A DNA stretch of 10,439 nucleotides from Balneolales bacterium (GCA_030830725.1 JAURMN010000099.1:1-10439), one strand, 5' to 3'; shown: positions 1 to 7,498, counted from the stretch's first letter. Notes: generated from the letters alone by a model not told the origin. Made by a program: numbers and translations.

Positions 1-614
1 TCAAATAATCTAACCGGCTTAATCAGCAAATCATCAAAATCCAAGGCATTTGCCTGAAGCAAACGCTGTTCATAAATCTCATACACTTCCGACGTGATCT
101 GATCGAGTTTACTCAGTACGAATTTTTCTTTGTATTGATCCGGATAGACGAGTTGATTCTTTGCATCACTAATCCGACGTTGAATGGTACGTGGACGGAT
201 TAATTTCGGATCGTAATTTAATTCAGTGAGAATCCGCTTGATGACTGTCTCGGAGTCCGATGTGTCATAAATCGAAAAATTTGGGGTATAGCCCAAAGCT
301 GTACCCTCTGACCGCAAAATTTTGGCAAAAATAGAATGAAAGGTGCCCATCCAAAGGCGAGCCGAGAGGGAGGGTAGGAGCTTGAGAATACGCTCCTGCA
401 TTTCACGAGCCGCCTTATTGGTGAACGTCAGGGCCAGGATTTGTTGGGGCAGAGCTTTTTGCTGTTGCAGAATGTAGGCAATCCGATAGGTTAAGACTCG
501 AGTCTTGCCGCTTCCTGCACCAGCAATAATGAGTAAAGGTCCGTCCGTAAGACTAACCGCTTTACGCTGTTGTTCGTTTAGTTCGGATAAAAAATCGGGT
601 TGTCTAAGCGACAT
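1..614 (-). CDS. pcrA: PcrA/UvrD/Rep-family superfamily 1 DNA helicase, N-terminal part (runs off left edge)
   Basis: This is an ATP-dependent 3'-5' DNA helicase of the UvrD/PcrA/Rep family, used in nucleotide excision repair, mismatch repair and removal of replication or transcription blocks in the cytoplasm. My translation gives 204 complete codons from the ATG at 614. It shows a Q-motif (LNEQQRKAV, about residues 12-20), Walker A GAGSGKT (about 32-38), motif Ia (TFTNKAAREM), motif Ib (GTFHSIFAKILR) and DFDDLL near the left edge, all in family order for domain 1A/1B. Motifs II-VI lie outside the window. The start is firm because it lies 5 nt after the valS stop and just before the Q-motif. 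No Shine-Dalgarno is visible, so translation is probably coupled to valS. PcrA, UvrD and Rep cannot be told apart from this part; the gene symbol is a family-level guess. Confidence 0.9.
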   Translation of the reverse strand, partial: MSLRQPDFLSELNEQQRKAVSLTDGPLLIIAGAGSGKTRVLTYRIAYILQQQKALPQQILALTFTNKAAREMQERILKLLPSLSARLWMGTFHSIFAKILRSEGTALGYTPNFSIYDTSDSETVIKRILTELNYDPKLIRPRTIQRRISDAKNQLVYPDQYKEKFVLSKLDQITSEVYEIYEQRLLQANALDFDDLLIKPVRLF

Positions 615-619
615 GCCTG

Positions 620-3355
620 TCACGATAGCTCAGCCAACATGGCTTGTAATTTTTCGAGAGAGTCAGATGTATCCGCTAGTTTTTGTCGCTCTTTTTGTAC
701 GACTTCTTCCGGTGCATTGTCGACAAATTGTGCATTGGATAACTTACCTTCGACATTTTTTTGGAAGGATTTGAGTCTGGCAATCTCGTCCGTTATACGC
801 TGTCTTTCAGATTGTACATCGATGAGTCCCTCCAAGGGAATGTACATTTCGTAAGATCCGATCAGAAGATTACGACTCCCTTTTGGCCGATCCATACGTT
901 CAGAAATTTCAACCGTAGGGGCGGCCAGGATGGCATTTAGCATCCAAGAAAAGGAGGAGAGTTGCTTCGTATCCTCTTCAGATGAGGTTTTAATCAGAAT
1001 GTGGATGGGTTTTCGAGGTGACAGATTTAATTCAGCCTGCGTATTTCGAACCGAAGTGATCATGTGTTGCATTGACGCAAACTGCTTCATGCTTTCCTCG
1101 TCCATAGGGGGAGAGAAGGTGTCAGGCCATAAGGAGATCGTTAAGGCTTCATGTGGAGTACGATCATGAATTCGACTCCAGATCTCTTCGCTGAGAAATG
1201 GCATGAATGGATGTAGCAGTTTCATCAGTACTTCAAAATACCCAAAAGCTCGTTGCAACTGATCGTTGTCAATGGCTACTCCGGGGGTATCGGGTTTGAT
1301 TAACTCGATATACCAGTCACAATAGTCATCCCAAATTAGGGCATAAATTGTTTTAAGGGCATCATTGAGTCGATATTCATCGAAATTTCGATTCATGTCC
1401 TCTATAGCTCCTAAAATCCGGGTTGCCATCCAGGCATCCGCCACACTCTGAGGTTGTAAATCCAGAACAGGCCTAAAAGAATGCTCCACAGCAGGATCAC
1501 GATTCAACATCAAAAACCGAAACGCGTTCCATATTTTATTGGCAAAATTTCGCCCCTGCTCACAAAGGGCTTCATCAAAGAGGAGATCATTTCCGGCTGG
1601 AGAAGAGAATAACATTCCAACCCGTGTGCCATCCGCACCATACTGAGCTATCAAATCAAGGGGGTCGGGTGAATTACCTAGAGATTTTGACATCTTACGA
1701 CGCTGTTTATCCCGGACAATTCCATGATAATAGACATCACTGAATGGCTTTTCACCTCGGAAAGCATAACCGGCCATAATCATACGGGCAACCCAGAAAA
1801 ACATGATCTCAGGTGCCGTAACCAAGTCTTGTGTGGGGTAATAATATTGTACGTCCCGATTTTTCGGATCTTTGAAACCATCAAAAACAGAGATAGGCCA
1901 GAGCCAAGAACTAAACCAAGTATCCAAAACATCTTCGTCTTGTCTAAGCTCTTCCAGCGTAACGGGTCGCCCTGCTTTTTGAGTGGCTTTTGTGGCTGCC
2001 TCTTCCTCATTCACAGCGATCACATAGTCGTGTTCACCACTTCCAAAATACCAGGCCGGAATCCGATGTCCCCACCAGAGTTGTCTGGAAATACACCAAT
2101 CTTTGATGTTTTCCATCCAATGCTGATAGGTATGCACAAATTTTTCGGGATGAAACCGAATTTCCCCGTTCAATACATTTTCTAAAGCAGGTTTTGCCAA
2201 CTCCTCCATTCGAAGGAACCACTGCAGGGACAGGCGAGGCTCAATCACGACGTCCGTGCGTTCGGAGTACCCAACACTATTGGAAATCTCTTCCGTTTTG
2301 ACGAGAAATCCTTCTTCTTCCAATGCGATGACCATTTTCTTTCTGGCTTCAAAACGGTCAAGCCCTGAAAATGGTGTATTTGGCAAGGCCACCATGGCAT
2401 CCTCGGTTAACATATCGAGGATTTCCAGACCGTGCTTAAGTCCGATTTCATAATCGTTAGGATCGTGAGCCGGAGTCACTTTCAAGCAGCCTGTACCGTA
2501 CTCTTGATCCACATACTCATCGGTAATCACCGGTATAATCCGATTTGAGAAGGGAACACGTACCTGTTTTCCAACAAGATGCTGATAACGAGTATCATTT
2601 GGATTAACCGCAACCGCAGTATCCGCTAAAATAGTCTCTGGTCGAGTGGTAGCGATGATGACATATTCTTGTGTGATAGTATTTCCTGGGGATTCTTGAT
2701 CACTTTCAACTACCGGATATCTCACAAAATAGAGTTTTGATTGGCCATCTTTATAGATCACCTCTTCGTCTGAGAGGGCGGTTAATGCGGCAGGATCCCA
2801 GTTGATCATTCGGAGTCCACGATAGATCAATCCGCGATCATATAAATCGATAAAACAATCTCTTACGGCAAATGAAAGCTCTTCTTCAAGGGTAAAACGA
2901 GTACGTTGCCAGTCGCATGAAGCGCCAAGTTTGCGTAATTGTTGTAGAATAATTCCACCATGCTCATGGGTCCAGTCCCACGCATGTTTTAGAAACTCGT
3001 CTCTTGAGAGATCGCTTTTCTTTATCCCGGATTTTCGAAGCCGTTGGACAACTTTTGCCTCCGTTGCAATGGAGGCGTGATCAGTGCCCGGTACCCAACA
3101 GGCATTTTTGCCCAGCATCCGAGCTCTTCTTACTAAAACATCCTGAATGGTATTATTCAGCATGTGCCCCATGTGAAGTACACCGGTTACATTTGGCGGT
3201 GGAATCACCACGGTGAAGGGTTCACGATGGTCAGGCTCAGAATGAAAAAATCCCTGCTGCTCCCAAAATTCGTTCCATTTACCCTCAACCTCGGATGGTT
3301 GATATTGTTTTGGGAGATTGTCCGATTGGCTTAAAGAGGTTTTTTCCTCTGACAT
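620..3355 (-). CDS. valS: Valyl-tRNA synthetase
   Basis: ValS is a class I aminoacyl-tRNA synthetase that charges tRNA-Val in the cytoplasm and hydrolyses mischarged Thr-tRNA-Val. From the ATG at 3355 the protein has 911 residues, normal for bacterial ValS. Visible features are the HIGH-type signature HMGH (residues 61-64, after PPPNVTG), the CP1 editing domain with TTRPET (about 236-241) and GTGCLKVTPAHDPNDYEIG, the DWCISRQLWWGH block (about 419-430) and KMSKS (554-558). An anticodon-binding domain follows, then a C-terminal coiled-coil arm (about 848-911) rich in Lys, Arg and Glu. The frame is open upstream to an ATG at 3421, but that start would add 22 atypical residues and overlap the end of rsmB by 53 nt. 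The ATG at 3355, 13 nt after the rsmB stop, is preferred. The gene sits in the middle of an rsmB-valS-helicase cluster; no ribosome binding site is evident. Confidence 0.97.
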   Translation of the reverse strand: MSEEKTSLSQSDNLPKQYQPSEVEGKWNEFWEQQGFFHSEPDHREPFTVVIPPPNVTGVLHMGHMLNNTIQDVLVRRARMLGKNACWVPGTDHASIATEAKVVQRLRKSGIKKSDLSRDEFLKHAWDWTHEHGGIILQQLRKLGASCDWQRTRFTLEEELSFAVRDCFIDLYDRGLIYRGLRMINWDPAALTALSDEEVIYKDGQSKLYFVRYPVVESDQESPGNTITQEYVIIATTRPETILADTAVAVNPNDTRYQHLVGKQVRVPFSNRIIPVITDEYVDQEYGTGCLKVTPAHDPNDYEIGLKHGLEILDMLTEDAMVALPNTPFSGLDRFEARKKMVIALEEEGFLVKTEEISNSVGYSERTDVVIEPRLSLQWFLRMEELAKPALENVLNGEIRFHPEKFVHTYQHWMENIKDWCISRQLWWGHRIPAWYFGSGEHDYVIAVNEEEAATKATQKAGRPVTLEELRQDEDVLDTWFSSWLWPISVFDGFKDPKNRDVQYYYPTQDLVTAPEIMFFWVARMIMAGYAFRGEKPFSDVYYHGIVRDKQRRKMSKSLGNSPDPLDLIAQYGADGTRVGMLFSSPAGNDLLFDEALCEQGRNFANKIWNAFRFLMLNRDPAVEHSFRPVLDLQPQSVADAWMATRILGAIEDMNRNFDEYRLNDALKTIYALIWDDYCDWYIELIKPDTPGVAIDNDQLQRAFGYFEVLMKLLHPFMPFLSEEIWSRIHDRTPHEALTISLWPDTFSPPMDEESMKQFASMQHMITSVRNTQAELNLSPRKPIHILIKTSSEEDTKQLSSFSWMLNAILAAPTVEISERMDRPKGSRNLLIGSYEMYIPLEGLIDVQSERQRITDEIARLKSFQKNVEGKLSNAQFVDNAPEEVVQKERQKLADTSDSLEKLQAMLAELS

Positions 3356-3368
3356 AACAGGGATCGAC

Positions 3369-4688
3369 TTAGCGCTTACGAACCAGCCTGACTCCGAAAT
3401 GCCCGTCACATCCATGTACATGAGGGAGTGTCTGATAGGCTTTTCCGTCCTCGATCAGCACCTCTTCAGGTAAGAACTCGGATAAATCTTCCAGTTCGAA
3501 TGCGTCATATTTTGCTAAGAATTTATGAACCTGGTCCATATTCTCTTCGGGCTCAAGCGAGCATGTAGAATAGACGAGACGACCGCCTTTTTTGACCATA
3601 TTCGCGGCTTCTTCAATTAACTCTTCTTGAAGTTTCATAATAGCTGTGAGGTCTTCAGGAGTTCTTCTCCAACGAAGATCAGCCCGTTTCCCGAGTACCC
3701 CGGTTCCAGTACACGGAGCATCGAGAAGTACACCGTCAGTCACTTTTAAATTGAGTTCCAATACATCTCCCCGGCGGATATGAATATTCTCGGCATTACA
3801 GGCTAGTGCACTTTCAGCCAATTTTTCGAGTCTTGACGGATTAATGTCCACAGCTAAAATATCTCCATTCCCACCCATCAAATCGGAGATCATAATCGAC
3901 TTTGTTCCTGGTGCGGCACAAAGATCGTAAATCGATTCACCCGGTTGTGGGTCCAAAATAGTAGGAGCCATGCCTGCAGCAACATCCTGAACCTGGCAGA
4001 GGCCTTTTTCCAGTAGTCCCTTTTGAAGAAGGGGTTGCAAAGAGGACACCTTGTAGTAACCGGGTAACCAGTCGGATGCTTCAAATTCTACACCGGCCTT
4101 TTCTAGACGAAGTTCGAAGTTCGCAGATGTTGTGCGGAGCGAGTTTACGCGAACGGTATATTGAGGGCGCTGGTTGTTCGCCGTCATCAGTTGAAAGGCT
4201 TCACGCTCTCCAAATCGTTTCACCCAACGTTCTACAAGCCATTCTGGGTGAGAATAGGTGACAGCAATCAGTTTTTTTCGATCTGCAAATGCAGGGCGGG
4301 GTAGATTGTCAAAATCGCGTTGAAAATTTCTTAGAATTGCATTGACCAGATCTCCGGATTTAGAGCCCATCGATAGTTTGGCGATTTCAACCGCTTCATT
4401 GATGGTAGCATAATCCGGAATCTGCTCCATGTACAACATTTCGTAAAATGCCAATCTGAGGATATTCTTTAGATCTGCTTTCATCTCCTCAACGGAAATA
4501 CTAGAAAACTCATCGATGAGGAAATCGAGATAACTGCGTCTTCTTAGTACATTTTGGACAAATTCACGAACGAGTGAACGGTCACGTGGTTCCAGTTGGT
4601 CAGCTTTTGAGAAATCAAGTCGTCCCTCCTCATCGAAGGCAACAAGCATCTCCACACTCACGGAACGGGCAGTTAATAACGTATTCAA
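3369..4688 (-). CDS. rsmB: 16S rRNA (cytosine-967 C5)-methyltransferase RsmB
   Basis: RsmB uses S-adenosylmethionine to methylate C5 of cytosine 967 (E. coli numbering) in 16S rRNA. The 439 residues begin with a NusB-like RNA-binding domain (about 1-130) and continue into the RsmB/NOP methyltransferase domain. Motif I reads YDLCAAPGTKS (254-264), with Thr in place of the more usual Gly. Motif IV is DAPCTGTG (323-330), containing Cys326, and motif VI is YSTCSLEPEEN (373-383), with the catalytic nucleophile Cys376. The C-terminal LPHVHGCDGHFGVRL is a family hallmark. The start appears to be TTG at 4688: the upstream frame hits TAA after five codons with no ATG or GTG, and the first internal ATG (4649) would cut into the NusB-like helix. 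GTG codons at residues 10 and 12 are less likely alternatives. It is the first gene of the minus-strand cluster and is divergent from atpD. The related methyltransferase RsmF is excluded by the NusB-like domain. Confidence 0.95.
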   Translation of the reverse strand: MNTLLTARSVSVEMLVAFDEEGRLDFSKADQLEPRDRSLVREFVQNVLRRRSYLDFLIDEFSSISVEEMKADLKNILRLAFYEMLYMEQIPDYATINEAVEIAKLSMGSKSGDLVNAILRNFQRDFDNLPRPAFADRKKLIAVTYSHPEWLVERWVKRFGEREAFQLMTANNQRPQYTVRVNSLRTTSANFELRLEKAGVEFEASDWLPGYYKVSSLQPLLQKGLLEKGLCQVQDVAAGMAPTILDPQPGESIYDLCAAPGTKSIMISDLMGGNGDILAVDINPSRLEKLAESALACNAENIHIRRGDVLELNLKVTDGVLLDAPCTGTGVLGKRADLRWRRTPEDLTAIMKLQEELIEEAANMVKKGGRLVYSTCSLEPEENMDQVHKFLAKYDAFELEDLSEFLPEEVLIEDGKAYQTLPHVHGCDGHFGVRLVRKR

Positions 4689-4791
4689 GGCTCTGAATCT
4701 AGGTTAATAAATCGGTTCTTTATCAAACTTTCAATATACACAGTGCGCCACCGATTTGCCACCTTATTTTTCTTTTTTAAAGGAATTTGGA

Positions 4792-4822
4792 TTGATTTTT
4801 GAAAAGGTTGATCGTATTTTTG
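4792..4822 (+). promoter_or_regulatory. Candidate promoter for atpD-atpC
   Basis: TATTTTTG at 4815-4822 matches the Bacteroidota -7 consensus TAnnTTTG exactly. TTGATT at 4792-4797 lies 17 nt upstream of it, which also makes a weak sigma70-like pair (TTGATT, 17 nt, TATTTT). A TTTG at 4786-4789 is a few nt too far upstream to be an ideal -33 element. Transcription would start near 4828-4830 and give a leader of about 90 nt. The element is short and the region is T-rich, so a chance match is possible. Confidence 0.35.
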
Positions 4823-4848
4823 GTTTCTTTTTAAAAACGCATTTTAAG

Positions 4849-4880
4849 AATCTGCTTAAATCTCATCATATTGGCAGATT
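4849..4880 (+). repeat. Inverted repeat in the atpD leader
   Basis: AATCTGC (4849-4855) and GCAGATT (4874-4880) are perfect 7-nt inverted arms around an 18-nt AT-rich loop. The right arm ends 37 nt before the atpD ATG. If the candidate promoter at 4792-4822 is right, this lies inside the 5' leader and could fold as an RNA hairpin or serve as an operator. No T-run follows directly, so it does not look like a terminator. Confidence 0.35.
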
Positions 4881-4917
4881 TTAAAGTATTAATCATTTCC
4901 CGCAGAATCATTTTCCC

Positions 4918-6408
4918 ATGAATAAAGGTAGAATCGCTCAGGTAGTCGGACCCGTAGTCGACGTAGATTTCGAACAAGGCCAACTTCCACCCGTGTTAAA
5001 CGCACTTTATCTTGAAAAAGAGGACGGCTCAAAACTTTTTCTTGAAGTCGCCCAGCACCTTGGTGAGAACAGAGTCAGAACGATCGCTATGGACTCCACA
5101 GACGGACTTGTTCGTCAAATGGAAGTGATTGATTCCGGAAGTACCATCTCAATGCCGGTTGGAGAAGATATTCGTGGAAGACTTTTTAATGTGGTAGGAT
5201 CAGCTATAGACGGTATCGCAGAACCCAAGGGAGATAGACGCTACCCAATCCACCGTGAAGCTCCATCTTTTGAAGACCTTGCTACCACAACTGAAATGCT
5301 GGAAACGGGTATTAAGGTGGTTGACCTGCTTTGTCCGTATGCCAAAGGTGGAAAGATTGGTCTTTTCGGAGGAGCTGGTGTAGGGAAAACCGTTTTGATT
5401 CAGGAATTGATTAATAATATCGCAAAGCAGCACGGGGGTCTTTCCGTTTTTGCGGGAGTGGGTGAAAGAACCCGTGAAGGAAATGACCTTCTCAGAGAAT
5501 TTATTGAGTCTGGGGTTATCACTTATGGCGATGAGTTCCGCGAATCTATGGAAAAAGGAGAGTGGGATCTTAGCAAGGTAGATCATGATAAGCTTAAAGA
5601 ATCTCAGGCCACTTTGGTATTCGGCCAAATGAATGAACCTCCAGGAGCACGTGCACGTGTGGCCCTTTCAGGTTTGACTGTTGCCGAATATTTCCGCGAC
5701 GAGGTATCCAGAGATATCCTATTATTCGTCGACAATATTTTCCGTTTTACACAGGCGGGATCTGAAGTATCTGCGCTTCTGGGTCGTATGCCATCCGCGG
5801 TAGGATACCAACCTACATTGGCCACAGAGATGGGGGATCTGCAAGAACGAATTACATCAACTAAAAATGGATCCATTACTTCAGTACAGGCGATTTATGT
5901 ACCTGCTGATGACTTGACCGATCCTGCACCAGCAACGACATTCTCTCACTTGGATGCCACGACGGTACTAAGTCGTGCTCTGACTCAGATCGGAATTTAC
6001 CCTGCGGTGGATCCATTGGATTCTACTTCACGTATTATCGATCCTAAGATTGTAGGCGATGCGCATTACAATGCAGCACAACGGGTTAAAGAAATTCTCC
6101 AAAAGTACAAGGATCTTCAGGATATCATTGCGATTCTCGGTATGGATGAGCTTTCCGACGAAGATAAACTCGTTGTGTCTCGTGCTCGCCGTGTTCAGCG
6201 TTTCCTCAGCCAGCCTTTCCACGTGGCTGAGCAATTCACAGGTCAAGCAGGGAAGTATGTAAAGATCGAAGACACAATTAAAGGCTTTAACATGATTATC
6301 GATGGTGAATTAGATCATCTGCCCGAAAATGCTTTCCACCTTGTTGGAACGATCGAAGATGCCATCGAAAAAGGTGAAAAACTGATCAAAGAAGCTCAAG
6401 CCGCGTAA
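4918..6408 (+). CDS. atpD: F1Fo ATP synthase subunit beta
   Basis: AtpD is the catalytic subunit of the F1 sector and makes ATP from ADP and phosphate at the cytoplasmic face of the membrane. The 496 residues show the N-terminal beta-barrel, Walker A GGAGVGKT (151-158), the GERTREGND block with catalytic Glu183, Walker B ILLFVDN (267-273), the SALLGRMPSAVGYQPTLATEMG loop (285-306) and a DELSEED-type lever, DELSDED (410-416). Between GND (188-190) and FGQMNEPPG (235-243) lie about 44 residues, roughly 27 more than E. coli AtpD as I recall it. This type of insertion is familiar in Bacteroidota. The start ATG has no visible Shine-Dalgarno and is the natural family start. atpC follows after 33 nt; no other F1Fo gene is present, so the rest of the complex is encoded elsewhere, as is usual in Bacteroidota and Chlorobiota. 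Confidence 0.98.
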   Translation: MNKGRIAQVVGPVVDVDFEQGQLPPVLNALYLEKEDGSKLFLEVAQHLGENRVRTIAMDSTDGLVRQMEVIDSGSTISMPVGEDIRGRLFNVVGSAIDGIAEPKGDRRYPIHREAPSFEDLATTTEMLETGIKVVDLLCPYAKGGKIGLFGGAGVGKTVLIQELINNIAKQHGGLSVFAGVGERTREGNDLLREFIESGVITYGDEFRESMEKGEWDLSKVDHDKLKESQATLVFGQMNEPPGARARVALSGLTVAEYFRDEVSRDILLFVDNIFRFTQAGSEVSALLGRMPSAVGYQPTLATEMGDLQERITSTKNGSITSVQAIYVPADDLTDPAPATTFSHLDATTVLSRALTQIGIYPAVDPLDSTSRIIDPKIVGDAHYNAAQRVKEILQKYKDLQDIIAILGMDELSDEDKLVVSRARRVQRFLSQPFHVAEQFTGQAGKYVKIEDTIKGFNMIIDGELDHLPENAFHLVGTIEDAIEKGEKLIKEAQAA

Positions 6409-6441
6409 TTCTCGAATTCTGAATATCTCTAGATAAACCTC

Positions 6442-6705
6442 ATGGCTGATTCTACTTTTTTTGCCCAAATCCTTACACCTGAAGGGACTCTCTTTGTGGG
6501 GGATGTAAACAGTGTTAAGGTGCCAGGGACAAATGGTGCCTTTCAACTCTTGACACGTCACGCCGCGATTCTCTCTTCGCTCGAACCTGGAGAAGTAGAA
6601 GTAAAACAAGCCACTTCCCTTCAGAAATTCTCCATCAGCGGTGGATTTATTGAGATGAGTCAGAATTGTTTGACCCTTATTGCTGAATCTGTTCAGGGTC
6701 AGTAA
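6442..6705 (+). CDS. atpC: F1Fo ATP synthase subunit epsilon (short form)
   Basis: Epsilon forms part of the central rotor stalk linking F1 to the c-ring. The 87-residue product contains only the N-terminal beta-sandwich: FFAQILTPEGTLFVGDVNSVKVPG, then LLTRHAAILSSLEPGEVEV (about 33-51) and the SISGGFIEM strand (about 65-73). It ends at AESVQGQ, the place where E. coli epsilon (139 aa) continues into its two-helix C-terminal domain. That domain acts as an inhibitory brake on ATP hydrolysis in several bacteria, so the brake is absent here. Short epsilons occur in Bacteroidota and Chlorobiota, so this is probably not a truncation; I see no epsilon-like coding downstream. It lies 33 nt after atpD and its last 29 nt overlap the 3' end of the opposing acyltransferase gene. 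Confidence 0.93.
   Translation: MADSTFFAQILTPEGTLFVGDVNSVKVPGTNGAFQLLTRHAAILSSLEPGEVEVKQATSLQKFSISGGFIEMSQNCLTLIAESVQGQ
6671..6701. terminator. Possible bidirectional terminator hairpin at convergent gene ends
   Basis: TGACCCT (6671-6677) and AGGGTCA (6695-6701) are perfect 7-nt inverted arms. Inside, CTGAA (6683-6687) and TTCAG (6692-6696) form a second 5-nt stem with a TCTG loop. The dyad covers the last codons of both atpC and the opposing acyltransferase. No strong T-run follows on either strand, so intrinsic termination is only a possibility. Confidence 0.35.
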
Positions 6706-7447
6706 TACTGGGAAAAGCCGTTGCGTAAGCTTCTTGTTTTAAAGCCACCAACTGGTCTGTAAGGTATCTGTGAAGGTGAGCTGCAATTCGGTTGTTAAGA
6801 TCTTGAAGAGCAGTCTCTTCCTTTTGGTTCTTCTCAAGGATTGCTTCGATACCCTCCACCGGAGTTCCTACATCCACCCATAGATGAGGTTTTGAGGACG
6901 ACATAAGGTGTGTATATACCGCTATTGGCACAATCCGCACAGTTACACCCTCCTCAATACATTTCCGGATCAACCATCCGATTCCAGCTTCAAATTTGGG
7001 CAAGTCATCTGCAGGCGCATTGATTTTACCTTCCGGATAGATAAACAAACTGGCCTTTTCCCGTTTCATCGACTCCAACGCATATCTCATGGATCGGATT
7101 ACACTTTTGGTTGTGGCCAAATCGATTGAAAAGGCTCCAATGAATTTAAAAACCCCATATTCCCGCATCTGTTTGAGCTCCATCACCGCTCTGGCCTTTT
7201 GATGAAAGCGAGTTTGATTTAGTAACAGAGGCAGGATTCCATCCCACCAAGAGGTATGATTTAGATAATAAATGGTCCTATCTTCCAAGGTGGGGGAATA
7301 CTGTTGCTTGATCGTAACCGATGCAAATCGGAATCTAAAAAGCCAGCGTACCACCATCCCAAACAAAAAGAGAATCAGTCGACTCTCATTTGAAGCGATA
7401 AACGAATTTTGTGCGTGATGGTCAGCGTCTGAGTGTTCTGTCTTCAT
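6677..7447 (-). CDS. PlsC-type lysophospholipid (1-acylglycerol-3-phosphate) acyltransferase family protein
   Basis: The protein belongs to the PlsC/LPLAT acyltransferase family, which transfers acyl groups to lysophosphatidic acid or related lipid alcohols at the inner face of the cytoplasmic membrane. The 256 residues have an N-terminal hydrophobic stretch (about 23-41), the catalytic HX4D motif as NHTSWWD (63-69, His64 and Asp69), a KFIGAFSID block (about 101-109) corresponding to motif II, the glycerophosphate-binding motif III as IYPEGKI (136-142), and VRIVPIAV (170-177) as motif IV. The start ATG at 7447 leaves 32 nt to the divergent DUF971 gene. The 3' end overlaps atpC by 29 nt on the opposite strand. 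The Trp-Trp variant of HX4D occurs in a PlsC subgroup whose exact acceptor is not established from sequence. It could therefore acylate another substrate, such as an ornithine or glycosyl lipid; no symbol is given. Confidence 0.88.
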   Translation of the reverse strand: MKTEHSDADHHAQNSFIASNESRLILFLFGMVVRWLFRFRFASVTIKQQYSPTLEDRTIYYLNHTSWWDGILPLLLNQTRFHQKARAVMELKQMREYGVFKFIGAFSIDLATTKSVIRSMRYALESMKREKASLFIYPEGKINAPADDLPKFEAGIGWLIRKCIEEGVTVRIVPIAVYTHLMSSSKPHLWVDVGTPVEGIEAILEKNQKEETALQDLNNRIAAHLHRYLTDQLVALKQEAYATAFPSITDPEQIQQ

Positions 7448-7498
7448 ACTTCAAAATACAAAAACAACCGGATCCAAAGATGATTGAATCTTTGAAGT
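7448..7498. promoter_or_regulatory. Short divergent promoter region with an 8-nt inverted repeat
   Basis: Only 32 nt (7448-7479) separate the two divergent start codons, so the promoters must overlap or extend into the opposing genes. ACTTCAAA (7448-7455), directly beside the acyltransferase ATG, is the exact inverse of TTTGAAGT (7491-7498), inside the first codons of the DUF971 gene; 35 nt lie between the arms. On the minus strand TATTTTG lies right before the acyltransferase ATG and would imply a very short or absent leader. These are weak signals. Confidence 0.25.

Larger units (their letters stand above)
4689..4917. other. Divergent intergenic region between rsmB and atpD
   Basis: These 229 nt are AT-rich, with several T-runs, and hold no convincing gene. 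Promoters for both neighbours must lie here unless rsmB or atpD is read from further away. For atpD, the best candidate is listed separately. For rsmB on the minus strand, the box TATATT (plus-strand 4733-4738) would put transcription start near 4726 and give a leader of about 38 nt, but no good upstream box accompanies it. An inverted repeat close to atpD is also listed separately. Confidence 0.7.

Noticed and set aside
1724..2185. Plus-strand open frame inside valS
   Set aside because: It is a shadow of the strongly supported valS frame on the other strand and has no recognisable motif.
3356..3421. Upstream extension of valS to an ATG at 3421
   Set aside because: It would overlap the conserved C-terminus of rsmB by 53 nt and add 22 residues not expected in ValS; the ATG at 3355 fits spacing and family.
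4832..4867. Very short minus-strand frame (ATG ATG AGA TTT...) in the rsmB-atpD spacer
   Set aside because: About 12 codons, low-complexity and without a start signal; nothing supports translation.
5200..5628. Minus-strand open frame inside atpD
   Set aside because: Antisense to a highly conserved gene; its sequence shows no family features.
7411..7479. Upstream extension of the DUF971 gene into the divergent acyltransferase
   Set aside because: The extra residues do not resemble the family and would overlap the start of a well-supported gene; the ATG at 7480 fits better.
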